This document shows positions 16,081-24,205 of a DNA stretch of 64,000 nucleotides, piece by piece. Made by a program: the position numbers and the translations under genes. How positions within the stretch are numbered: the first letter of the stretch is position 1; each line of letters starts with the position of its first letter. Source of the DNA: JAYOEY01 sp038120295 (lineage in GTDB: Bacteria > Pseudomonadota > Alphaproteobacteria > MPNO01 > UBA2964). The notes beneath the pieces were generated by a model, which saw nothing but the letters and a program-made list of their open reading frames with translations, ran no database searches and was not told the origin of the DNA. The stretch spans positions 1-64,000 of the forward strand of contig JAYOLL010000001.1 in NCBI GenBank assembly GCA_038120295.1. The letters run 5' to 3'.

Positions 16081-17694
16081 TCAATACCCCATCGCCTGGC
16101 CATCCTTGCGCGGGTCCGAGGCGCCGCGCAGCGTTCCGTTTTCCCAGTCGATCCAGATCGCCTGTCCGCCGCCGATCGGACTTCGTGCCGGACTGATACG
16201 GTGTCCTCGCGATTCCAGCCCTTCGATGGCGCCGGTCGGCAGGGCGCTTTCCGCGCCGACGGTCGGGCTGTCCTCGAAAACGTCCGGAAAGACGCGGGGG
16301 AAATCGAGCGCGTACTGGAGGTCCATGCCCCAGTCGAGCAGGTTGCTGATCAGATGCGCGTGCCCGATGGCCTGGTAATGTCCGCCCATTACGCCGAATG
16401 GCATTTGAATGCGTCCATCCTTCGCCAGCATGCCGGGAATGATCGTGTGCAGCGGACGCTTGCCTGGTGCGATACAGCTCGGATGGTCCGGGTCTGTGAC
16501 GAAGCCCTGTCCGCGATTATGCAGGACCACGCCGCTTTCAGGCGAAACCAGGCATGAGCCGAAGCCAGAGAAAATCGAGTTGATAAAGCTCGCCGCGTTG
16601 CGGTCCCGGTCCACCACGGTCAGGTAAACAGTGTCTTCGTGGCGCGGCAGGGGAGACGGCGGCACCTCCGCAATCCTCTTGTCCGGATCGATCAGGGTGC
16701 GGAGCCGGTCCGTATGGGCGGCGGACAGCCAGTCATCGACCGGAATTTCGGCGAAGGCCGGGTCTCCCAGCGCCGCGTTGCGGTCGCGATAGGCGAGGCG
16801 TGCAGCTTCGATCTCGAGATGAAGCCGTTCTGCGGAGAACGGATCGAGCGCGCCGAGATCGAAACCCGACAGGATGTTGAGCATGGCGAGCGCCACGATG
16901 CCCTGGCCGGGCGGCGGGCATTCGAAGATGTCGAAGTCGCGGTAACTCGTTCTGATCGGCTCTACATATTCGCCGCTCGCCGACGCGAAATCTGCCAGCG
17001 TGTGCAGCCCGCCGAGGCCTTGCAGGTATGACACGATGTCGTCTGCGACCGCGCCTTCGTAAAATCCTTCGCGACCCTGTTCGGCGACGATGCGCAGGGT
17101 TCGTGCGAGGGCCGGCAGCTTGACCACGCTGCCATACCCAGGCGCCTTGCCATCCTTCAGGTAGTATCTGGCTGCCGCCGGGTCGCGCGCCAGCAGCCGC
17201 TCGGTCCTGACCCAGTCGGTGTGGACGCGCTGCGAGACGGGGAACCCGTTCTCCGCGTACTCGATGGCGGGCTGAAGAACATCGCCAAGTGTCAGCGTGC
17301 CGTGATCGGCGATCAGCTGCGACCAGGCATCGACCGCGCCCGGTACCGTCACGGCGTGCGGCGTATGACGCTCGATGGCGCGGATGCCGCGCTCCCGATA
17401 CCAGTCGGCGGTTGCCGCCATCGGCGCCCGGCCCGCGCCGTTAAAGGCGATCAGGCCTTCGCCTCCCGATCCGCCACGTGGCGAATATAGGCAGAAACAG
17501 TCGCCCCCGATGCCGGTCGATTCCGGCTCTACGACGCACTGCACGGCGCAGGCCGCGATGGCGGCATCCATCGCATTGCCGCCCTGTTGCAAAATGCGGA
17601 TGGCTGTTGAAGTGGCCAGCGGGTGGGAGGTCGCCGCCATGCCGTTAGGCGCATGGACGGTTGACCGCCCCGGCCGGTCAAGCGCGCGGAACAT
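16081..17694 (-). CDS. Gamma-glutamyltransferase family protein
   Basis: 537 residues of the Ntn-hydrolase GGT family: N-terminal 'H-P-L-A-T-S-T-A-I-R-I-L-Q-Q-G-G-N-A-M-D-A-A-I', 'S-T-G-I-G-G-D', and the autocleavage Thr at about residue 355 in 'H-E-D-T-V-Y-L-T-V-V-D'. 'F-G-V-M-G-G' lies near the end. No signal peptide is seen, so a cytoplasmic location is likely, as for the GGT-like hydrolases found in catabolic clusters. Candidate substrates are glutathione adducts or other gamma-glutamyl or amide compounds. The start is preceded by 'ggagaagg' and lies six bases after the nitroreductase stop, which suggests one operon. Confidence 0.92.
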   Translation of the reverse strand: MFRALDRPGRSTVHAPNGMAATSHPLATSTAIRILQQGGNAMDAAIAACAVQCVVEPESTGIGGDCFCLYSPRGGSGGEGLIAFNGAGRAPMAATADWYRERGIRAIERHTPHAVTVPGAVDAWSQLIADHGTLTLGDVLQPAIEYAENGFPVSQRVHTDWVRTERLLARDPAAARYYLKDGKAPGYGSVVKLPALARTLRIVAEQGREGFYEGAVADDIVSYLQGLGGLHTLADFASASGEYVEPIRTSYRDFDIFECPPPGQGIVALAMLNILSGFDLGALDPFSAERLHLEIEAARLAYRDRNAALGDPAFAEIPVDDWLSAAHTDRLRTLIDPDKRIAEVPPSPLPRHEDTVYLTVVDRDRNAASFINSIFSGFGSCLVSPESGVVLHNRGQGFVTDPDHPSCIAPGKRPLHTIIPGMLAKDGRIQMPFGVMGGHYQAIGHAHLISNLLDWGMDLQYALDFPRVFPDVFEDSPTVGAESALPTGAIEGLESRGHRISPARSPIGGGQAIWIDWENGTLRGASDPRKDGQAMGY

Positions 17695-17700
17695 GGCGGC

Positions 17701-18345
17701 TCATCCTTCTCCGAACGGTTCTCCCCATTTGTCCAGATAGACAAACTCGCTCATGTCGCCGCGTCGCGTCGGGCCGAATTTTCCCATCGGCCAGCCAATC
17801 GGCAGGATGGCGTAGCAATGAACGCCGTCAGGCAGGCCGAGCGCCGCTTCGCTTTCCTTTTCGTAATGCATGGCGCGGGTCGTCAGATTGGCGCCCAGCC
17901 CAAGCGCACGGGCTGCCAGCAGCATGTTCTGCACCGCAGGATAAACCGAAGCGCCGGAGCGATAATCGGGCGTGCGGTCGCCGGTTTCCAGACAGGCGCA
18001 AATCCAGACGGGCGCCTCGTGATAATGATCGGTCAGATACTCGACCGCCGCGTGCTGGCGCTTGTATCGCGCCTCGTCCGATCCGGGCGGGATGGCGCGG
18101 GTCTGGTAGGCCTGCGAAATGTGATCGTCGAATGCTTTTTTGTAATAGACCTGAACCTGTTTTTTGATCTCCGGGTCCTTCACGACGAGGAACCTGTATT
18201 TCTGCGTGTTGCCCGAATTCGGCGCATGCAGCCCGGCGGCAAGAATTTTACGGATCAGATCGTCCGGCACAGGGTCGGTCTTGAGACGCCGCATCGCGCG
18301 CATGTGATGCATGATGTGAAAGACGTCATTGTTTGTTTCGTTCAT
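17701..18345 (-). CDS. Nitroreductase family protein (FMN-dependent)
   Basis: 214 residues. The nitroreductase fold is indicated by 'M-R-A-M-R-R-L-K-T-D-P-V-P', then 'A-P-N-S-G-N-T-Q-K-Y-R-F-L-V-V' (FMN site), and 'S-V-Y-P-A-V-Q-N-M-L-L-A-A-R-A-L-G-L-G-A-N' in the middle. Family members reduce nitro, quinone or flavin substrates with NAD(P)H. It sits between the OsmC gene and the gamma-glutamyltransferase on the minus strand, with 'aaggaaaac' upstream of the ATG. Its neighbours suggest detoxification or xenobiotic breakdown. It could supply reduced flavin to the LLM monooxygenase. Confidence 0.92.
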   Translation of the reverse strand: MNETNNDVFHIMHHMRAMRRLKTDPVPDDLIRKILAAGLHAPNSGNTQKYRFLVVKDPEIKKQVQVYYKKAFDDHISQAYQTRAIPPGSDEARYKRQHAAVEYLTDHYHEAPVWICACLETGDRTPDYRSGASVYPAVQNMLLAARALGLGANLTTRAMHYEKESEAALGLPDGVHCYAILPIGWPMGKFGPTRRGDMSEFVYLDKWGEPFGEG

Positions 18346-18398
18346 GATTTTGTTTTCCTTTAATCCCGGTGCGATGCCGCGATCCCGGCTTTCTTCGA

Positions 18399-18920
18399 TT
18401 AATCGTCCACTTCAAGGTCGGACCCGTTCAGCCGCACGGTTCGTTTCACCGCGGTCGGGTTTTTCACCGCCTGCATGACGAAGCAGCCGCGCTCGGCGGC
18501 GCGGATGCAGGCCGCGATCTTTTCCGGCGGGTCGTCCGACTCCACATCGAACTCGACCTCGAAATCGACAGTCGAGGCCTGGACCGTGCCGCGCAGAACC
18601 GAGCCGTCGGTACGAAAGCCCGACCGCACCGTGACCTTGGGGTCTTTGAGTGTCAGTTTCATCATGTCGCTGTAGCGGTGTAGCTGGGTCAGCGCGCAGA
18701 ACCCGACCGACATCAGGAAATAGGTCAGCGGTCGCGGCGCGGAATTTTCTCCGCCCATGCGTGGGCCTTCGTCGGCATAGACCTCGTACTCGGCGCATTC
18801 TTCCGGCTCAATAATGATGCCGTGCTTGCGCAGGCCCCGGTCGTTGACCGTGACGATTTCCTGGCTGAACTGCCATCCCTGCCAGGCATATTCCTTCCTG
18901 TCGTCGGTGCTGGTGGCCAT
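18399..18920 (-). CDS. OsmC family protein (thiol peroxidase-like)
   Basis: 173 residues with the OsmC/Ohr fold. The two reactive Cys positions are present: C75 in 'S-V-G-F-C-A-L-T-Q-L' and C146 in 'A-E-R-G-C-F-V'. Such proteins reduce organic hydroperoxides or bind related thiol-reactive compounds. 'E-N-S-A-P-R-P-L-T-Y-F-L' before the first Cys is typical. The ATG at 18920 has 'cggagaacac' upstream. It is the first gene after the MFS transporter in a minus-strand run that continues into the nitroreductase. Confidence 0.9.
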   Translation of the reverse strand: MATSTDDRKEYAWQGWQFSQEIVTVNDRGLRKHGIIIEPEECAEYEVYADEGPRMGGENSAPRPLTYFLMSVGFCALTQLHRYSDMMKLTLKDPKVTVRSGFRTDGSVLRGTVQASTVDFEVEFDVESDDPPEKIAACIRAAERGCFVMQAVKNPTAVKRTVRLNGSDLEVDD

Positions 18921-18992
18921 GTGTTCTCCGCAGTTTGATAATTCTGGCGGAATTGAACCACGGCGCCGGGAAAGGGGGTACCCCGGCAGGTT

Positions 18993-20306
18993 CTATGCTG
19001 GAACGGCCCCTGACATGCGCGGGGTCGGTCTGTCGTCCATGAAGAGCTGCGCGGTGCCCGCGATGATACCGATCAGCACGCCGATCTGCCAGGCGAGATC
19101 GTAATTGCCGAATGCGACGAACAGGAGCCCGGCGCCCCAGGCTCCCACGAACGATCCCGTCTGGTGGCAAAAGAAGGCGACACCCGTCAGGGTCGCCACG
19201 TTGCGAAGTCCGAAGATCTGCCCGACCAGCCCGGTGACCAGCGGCGCGACGCCGAGCCACAGAAGCCCCATGACGGCTGCGAAGATCAGGGTTGTTGTCG
19301 GCGTCGCGGGGAGCAGGAAATAGATCACGATGAAGGCCGAGCGCAGCAGATAGACCGTACCCAGCAATATGTGTTTCGGAAATTTGCCGCCCAGCCAGCC
19401 GATGATGTAGCAGCCGATGGCGTTGAACCCGCCGATCACGCCGAGCGCCATCGCGCCGAGCGTGGGCGACTGGCCGCAGATTTCGAGATAGGCCGGCAGG
19501 TGGGCTGCGATAAAGATCAGCTGCAGCCCGCAGACGAAATAGGCGACCGCCATCGTGACATAGCCCTTGTGCTTCCACGCCTCGATCAGCACATCCCTGA
19601 GCGGCATGTTGGCGCTGGCGCCGGCGGCTTTCGCGTTCCGCATCTCGGTTTTATCGCCTGCGCCGGTCAGGAATGCCGCCGGGATCATCACCGCGCACAT
19701 GGCGAGAAACCCGACCATCGCCATGATCCAGCCGCTGCTGTCGATCAGCCCCTGCGCCAGCGGCGCAGCGATGAAGGTCCCGATCGAACCGAACGCGGAT
19801 ATTGTCCCGAGCGTCACGCTGCGCCTCGCCGGCGATACCGAGCGGGCGGAGGCCGCAAGCGCGAGGCTCAGCCCGGTGCAGGCGAGCGCCAGCCCGACCA
19901 TGACGCCCAGCCCGATCCAGAGCGCGAGAGCGCTCTCCGCCATCATGGTGAGTCCGAGTCCGGCCGCGTAGAGCAGCGATCCCAGGATGCACATCAGCCG
20001 GCATCCGAGCCGGTCGGCGAACGCGCCGATCAAAGGCTGGCTCAGCCCCCAGGTAAGGTTCTGCAGCGCGATGGCGAGCGTGAAGTCGGCGACCGTGATG
20101 CCGAGATCCTGCGTCACCGGCGCGACGAACAGCCCGAAGCTCTGTCGCATCCCCATGCTCATGGTCAGCATGATGCTGGCGCCCGTCAGGACGGAAACCG
20201 TCTGGGCGCTGGTATAGCCGGGGGCAAGGGTTTTGTCGGAGAGCACGATGTTTTGGACCGGAGAAGGGGCGATGTCACCGGAATTTACAGACTCACGGGG
20301 ATTCAC
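18993..20306 (-). CDS. MFS transporter
   Basis: 437 residues with about 12 membrane segments. 'D-R-L-G-C-R' after the second segment is the conserved A-loop of major facilitators, and a second set of six helices starts about residue 235. The overall pattern resembles monocarboxylate/oxalate-formate antiporter-like members; the substrate is unknown. The start is a GTG at 20306 with only a weak ribosome-binding site. It follows dnaE2 by 18 bases on the same strand, so transcription from the SOS operon may run into it. Confidence 0.88.
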   Translation of the reverse strand: MNPRESVNSGDIAPSPVQNIVLSDKTLAPGYTSAQTVSVLTGASIMLTMSMGMRQSFGLFVAPVTQDLGITVADFTLAIALQNLTWGLSQPLIGAFADRLGCRLMCILGSLLYAAGLGLTMMAESALALWIGLGVMVGLALACTGLSLALAASARSVSPARRSVTLGTISAFGSIGTFIAAPLAQGLIDSSGWIMAMVGFLAMCAVMIPAAFLTGAGDKTEMRNAKAAGASANMPLRDVLIEAWKHKGYVTMAVAYFVCGLQLIFIAAHLPAYLEICGQSPTLGAMALGVIGGFNAIGCYIIGWLGGKFPKHILLGTVYLLRSAFIVIYFLLPATPTTTLIFAAVMGLLWLGVAPLVTGLVGQIFGLRNVATLTGVAFFCHQTGSFVGAWGAGLLFVAFGNYDLAWQIGVLIGIIAGTAQLFMDDRPTPRMSGAVPA

Positions 20307-20324
20307 GCCAGATGCGGGGGTTTT

Positions 20325-23300
20325 CTACTGAAAATCGCGCGACCTGTAGGAAGTAGACGGCGCGATACCGTCGGCGAGGGCGTAGAGATCCGCCGTCCGA
20401 TCGATCAGCCGGTGCGCGATGACGTGGATGACGATGCCCTCGCGCTGCAGCTCTCCTTCGACCACCAGCAGCTTGGACGCCAGCGTTTCCTTGCGGTAGC
20501 GCTCGAACATCTTGGGCCAGACGATGATATTGGCGATGCCGGTCTCGTCTTCCAGCGTGGCGAAGATGACGCCGCTTGCGGTGCCGGGCCGCTGCCGGGT
20601 GATGACCAGCCCGGCGACGGCGATGCGCTTGCCGTTTTCAGTTTTGGCGAGATGGGAGGCGGGAATGATCCCGTCAGCGGTCAGACCGTCGCGCAGCAGC
20701 GCCAACGGGTGCGCCTTGAGCGACAGGCGGATTGAGGCGTAGTCGTGGCTGACCTCCTCGCCCGGCGCCATCTCTGGCAGATTGGCGTCGGGCTCGTGAA
20801 TGCCTTCGCCGGTCTCTGCAAACAGCGGCAGGGGCGACGCGGGCAGACGGCGTACGTCCCACTGCGCCTGTCGTCGGGACAGGTTCATCGAGCCGAACGC
20901 GTCGGCCTGGGCGAGGCGGTTGAGCACGGCGGGGGCGAGCCCGCAGCGCCGCCACATATCTTCGGCGTCGGAAAACAGTCTTGCATTGCCGGTCTCTCGC
21001 ACTGAAACCAGCCTTTCGGCATCGTCCTCGCGAAAACCCTTGATCTGGCGCAGACCGAGACGCAAGGCCGGGCCGTTGCCTTCTACATCCTCTAGCGTGC
21101 AGTCCCAGAAGCTGTGATTGACATCGACCGGACGAACGCAGATGCCGTGATCGCGCGCGTCGCGGACGATCTGGGCCGGGGCGTAGAATCCCATCGGCTG
21201 GCTGTTGAGCAGCGCGCAGGCGAACGCCGCCGGGTAGTGGCATTTCAGCCAGGATGACACATAGACCAGCAGGGCGAAGCTTGCCGCGTGGCTTTCCGGG
21301 AAGCCGTAATCCCCGAACCCCTCGATCTGCTTGAAGCAGCGTTCGGCGAAATCGCGCTCGTAGCCGCGCTCGGTCATGCCGCCGATCATCTTGTCGTGGA
21401 ACGTATGGATGGTGCCGAGCCGGCGGAAGGTCGCCATGGCGCGACGCAGCCCGTCGGCCTCGGACGGGGTGAAGCCGGCGGCGACGATAGCGATTTTCAT
21501 CGCCTGTTCCTGAAACAGGGGGACGCCGTAGGTCTTGCCCAGCACCTCGCGCAGCGCCTCCGACGGGTAGTCGATCGTCTCCTCGCCGTTCCGGCGGCGC
21601 AGATAGGGATGCACCATGTCTCCCTGGATCGGGCCCGGGCGCACGATGGCGACCTCGATCACCAGATCGTAGAAGGTGCGCGGTTTGAGGCGCGGCAGCA
21701 TTGACATCTGCGCCCGGCTCTCGACCTGGAACACGCCGATCGAGTCCGCCCGGCACAGCATGTCGTAGACCGCCGGATCCTCGACCGGCACGGTGGCGAG
21801 ATCGACTTTCCTGCCGTGATGATCCTCCAGCAGGGCGAACGCCTTGCGGATGCAGCTCAGCATGCCGAGCGCAAGGATGTCGACCTTGAGGATGCCGAGC
21901 GCGTTGAGATCGTCCTTGTCCCATTCGATGGTGGTGCGGTCCTCCATCGCCGCGTTGGCGACGGGCACCAGCGTATCCAGCCGGTCGCGGGTGATGACGA
22001 ACCCGCCGACATGCTGCGACAGGTGCCGAGGGAAGCCGGTGATGGTGCGCGCCAGCCGGAGCGCATGCGCCATGGTCGGTTCCGCCGGGTTGAGTCCTTC
22101 GGCGCGGATATGGTCGTCATCGACCGCGCCCTTGCGCCTCCCGCTGACGGTGGCGGCCAGCGCATCCTCGACATCGCGCGACAGCCCCATCGCCTTCGCG
22201 GTTTCCCGCAGCGCGCTGCGGGCGCGGTAATGGATCACGGTGGCGGCGAGGCCTGCCCGTTCGCGCCCGTATTTCGCGTAGATGTACTGGATGACTTCTT
22301 CACGACGCTCATGTTCGAAATCGACGTCGATATCGGGCGGCTCGCCACGCTCGGCGGAGATAAAGCGTTCGAACAGTAGGTCCATCCGGGCCGGGTCGAC
22401 CGCGGTGATGCCGAGGCAGTAGCACACCGCCGAGTTGGCGGCCGAGCCGCGCCCCTGGCACAGGATGCCGCGCGAGCGGGCGAAGCGGACAATGTCGTGG
22501 ACGGTCAGGAAATAGTTGGCGAAGCCGAGCTCATCGATCAGCGCAAGCTCGTGGGAGAGCTGGTCGCGGACCGCTTCGGGGACGCCATCCGGATAGTGTT
22601 CTAACGCTCCTTCCCGGGTCAGTTTCTCGAGATGCTCCTGCGGCGCGACGCCTTCGGGCGCTTCGTCGTCGGGGTATTCGTATTTCAGCTCGTCGAGCGA
22701 GAACCGGCAGCGCCGGGCGATTTCCGCCGTGCGCGCAACCGCTTCGGGCCAGCGATCGAACAGCCGCGCCATCTCGTCTGCCGGTTTCAAATGGCGTTCG
22801 GCATTGGCGAACAGACGGTACCCTGCGTTCGCCACCGTGCAGTGATGGCGGATGGCGGCGAACGCGTCCTGCGCATCGCGGCGATCCGGTTCGTGGTAAT
22901 GCACGTCGTTGGCGGCAACCAGCGGCGCGCCAACGTTATGGCCGAGCGCATTGAGCGCGGCGAGTTTGCGCTGGTCTCCTCCTTCCAGCAGGTTCTGCCC
23001 GGCGAGATAGCATCGGCCCGGCATGGCTGCGGCGATACGCCGCAGATGCTCGGGAAAGTCTTTCGCCGGATGGGCTTTAGGGGGCGGCAGTACGATGGCG
23101 ATCTGCCCGTCGGCATGGGTCAGAAAATCGCCGATGCCGAGATGGCATTCGCCCTTGGGCGCCCGCCGCCGACCGGTCGTGATGAGCTGCGACAGGCGAC
23201 CGTATGCGTCCCGCTGCATCGGCAGGCAGAGCAGAGAGGGCGCATCGGTGAAATCCAGCCGTGTGCCGACCACCAGCCTGATCCCGGTTTCGCGCGCCGC

Positions 23301-23480
23301 CAGATGCGCGCGCACCACGCCGGCCAGCGTGTTGCGGTCGGTAATCGCGATCGCCTCGTGCCCCAGCGCTGCGGCGCGCGCCACCAGCTCTTCCGGGTGG
23401 GATGCCCCGTGAAGGAAGCTGAAATTGCTGGTGACCTGCAGCTCGGCGTAGCAAGTCATGGGGAGAGGGGGAGGTGGCAT
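20325..23480 (-). CDS. dnaE2: Error-prone DNA polymerase DnaE2
   Basis: 1051 residues, C-family polymerase. The PHP domain opens the protein ('Y-A-E-L-Q-V-T-S-N-F-S-F-L-H-G-A-S-H'). The palm carries 'P-P-D-I-D-V-D-F-E-H' (about 380-390) with the catalytic acidic residues, 'G-S-A-A-N-S' precedes it, and an OB-fold is near the end ('G-L-V-I-T-R-Q-R-P-G-T'). It is shorter than DnaE1, as expected for the translesion enzyme that acts with ImuA and ImuB. It starts five bases after the toxin gene stop. ATG 23480 or ATG 23459 may be used, and the second gives the family-typical N-terminus M-T-C-Y-A-E-L. Confidence 0.95.
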   Translation of the reverse strand: MPPPPLPMTCYAELQVTSNFSFLHGASHPEELVARAAALGHEAIAITDRNTLAGVVRAHLAARETGIRLVVGTRLDFTDAPSLLCLPMQRDAYGRLSQLITTGRRRAPKGECHLGIGDFLTHADGQIAIVLPPPKAHPAKDFPEHLRRIAAAMPGRCYLAGQNLLEGGDQRKLAALNALGHNVGAPLVAANDVHYHEPDRRDAQDAFAAIRHHCTVANAGYRLFANAERHLKPADEMARLFDRWPEAVARTAEIARRCRFSLDELKYEYPDDEAPEGVAPQEHLEKLTREGALEHYPDGVPEAVRDQLSHELALIDELGFANYFLTVHDIVRFARSRGILCQGRGSAANSAVCYCLGITAVDPARMDLLFERFISAERGEPPDIDVDFEHERREEVIQYIYAKYGRERAGLAATVIHYRARSALRETAKAMGLSRDVEDALAATVSGRRKGAVDDDHIRAEGLNPAEPTMAHALRLARTITGFPRHLSQHVGGFVITRDRLDTLVPVANAAMEDRTTIEWDKDDLNALGILKVDILALGMLSCIRKAFALLEDHHGRKVDLATVPVEDPAVYDMLCRADSIGVFQVESRAQMSMLPRLKPRTFYDLVIEVAIVRPGPIQGDMVHPYLRRRNGEETIDYPSEALREVLGKTYGVPLFQEQAMKIAIVAAGFTPSEADGLRRAMATFRRLGTIHTFHDKMIGGMTERGYERDFAERCFKQIEGFGDYGFPESHAASFALLVYVSSWLKCHYPAAFACALLNSQPMGFYAPAQIVRDARDHGICVRPVDVNHSFWDCTLEDVEGNGPALRLGLRQIKGFREDDAERLVSVRETGNARLFSDAEDMWRRCGLAPAVLNRLAQADAFGSMNLSRRQAQWDVRRLPASPLPLFAETGEGIHEPDANLPEMAPGEEVSHDYASIRLSLKAHPLALLRDGLTADGIIPASHLAKTENGKRIAVAGLVITRQRPGTASGVIFATLEDETGIANIIVWPKMFERYRKETLASKLLVVEGELQREGIVIHVIAHRLIDRTADLYALADGIAPSTSYRSRDFQ

Positions 23481-23485
23481 CCGCC

Positions 23486-23905
23486 TTATCGACGGGGGCT
23501 CAGCAAAACGACCTGCCGGGCGAAGCCGCCTTCAGTGGCGGTTCGGTAGAGACGGCGGTCGGCGGTAACGACAGCCGTCTTTGTCTCTTCCGCGCATGCA
23601 ATATAGAGGCAGTCGTAAACCGGATGATTCAGGGTTGAGGCAATTTCAAGCGCGCGTTCGTTTAGCGTCGTCGCAGAAACAAGGGCTATATCATTGTGAC
23701 GAATTCCGGAGGCAATGGTATGAGCCTGCTGATACGTAATTTCGTTTCTGGTCAGTTTCTTCCAGGCGATATTCGTTACCTCCGCAATGATAAGGTCCGG
23801 TGCGACCAGCGGTTCTTCCGACTGGAGCAGCCGATACGCTTCATCGCTGAGCTCTTCCGGAAAGAGCCATTTCAATGCCACGCTCGCATCGACGACGAGG
23901 GTCAT
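23486..23905 (-). CDS. PIN-domain toxin (VapC/FitB family)
   Basis: 139 residues with the PIN ribonuclease acidic residues: Asp in 'L-V-V-D-A-S-V-A-L-K-W', Glu in 'I-I-A-E-V-T-N', Asp in 'Y-D-C-L-Y-I-A-C-A' and a last Asp in 'V-T-A-D-R-R-L'. Family members cleave RNA, often tRNA or rRNA, and are inhibited by the partner antitoxin. It overlaps the antitoxin gene by four bases (ATGA type). It is embedded between imuB and dnaE2 and transcribed with them. Whether it is still active cannot be judged, but no key residue is missing. Confidence 0.92.
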   Translation of the reverse strand: MTLVVDASVALKWLFPEELSDEAYRLLQSEEPLVAPDLIIAEVTNIAWKKLTRNEITYQQAHTIASGIRHNDIALVSATTLNERALEIASTLNHPVYDCLYIACAEETKTAVVTADRRLYRTATEGGFARQVVLLSPRR

Positions 23906-24138
23906 CTGTCGCGATCCTCGCGTAACAGTTCCGTGCTGTCGGTCTGTTTGACGCCTTCGGGCGTCATGGCGGCGATACGTTTAGCCATCGCGATGAAAGC
24001 CTTGCGTGAGGGGCGTTGCGAGGCCTCGGCGAGCAGGACGCGAACCTCCGCTTCAAGCGAGCGCTCGTTGTCCTTCGCCCGTTGCTTGAGGCGTTCCACC
24101 ACATCGTCGTCGAGATTGCGGATCGTCAGGTTGGCCAT
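23902..24138 (-). CDS. FitA/VapB-type ribbon-helix-helix antitoxin
   Basis: 78 residues from ATG 24138, which follows a textbook 'aaaggagaattcc'; an upstream in-frame start at 24159 has no such site. The N-terminus 'M-A-N-L-T-I-R-N-L-D-D-D-V-V-E-R-L-K-Q-R-A' is a ribbon-helix-helix DNA-binding domain like FitA. The C-terminal part should wrap the toxin. It likely represses its own promoter through the repeats at 24173-24205. Confidence 0.92.
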   Translation of the reverse strand: MANLTIRNLDDDVVERLKQRAKDNERSLEAEVRVLLAEASQRPSRKAFIAMAKRIAAMTPEGVKQTDSTELLREDRDR

Positions 24139-24172
24139 GGAATTCTCCTTTGCAGGCAAATTGCATGCATTA

Positions 24173-24205
24173 TGCTATCATATATTGCTAGCAATTTGCT
24201 ATCAT
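24173..24205. promoter_or_regulatory. Candidate antitoxin operator/promoter
   Basis: An AT-rich island in GC-rich surroundings. The nonamer TGCTATCAT occurs at 24173-24181 and again at 24197-24205, with the perfect 10-bp palindrome TTGCTAGCAA (24185-24194) between them. Spaced repeats of this kind suit ribbon-helix-helix autoregulators. It overlaps the last bases of imuB, and plausible -10-like AT-rich hexamers lie inside. Confidence 0.55.

Noticed and set aside
19164..20735. Long open frame on the plus strand opposite the MFS and dnaE2 genes.
   Set aside because: The translation is rich in Arg, Asp, His and Gln with no domain pattern. It is antisense to two well-supported genes and typical of high-GC shadow frames.
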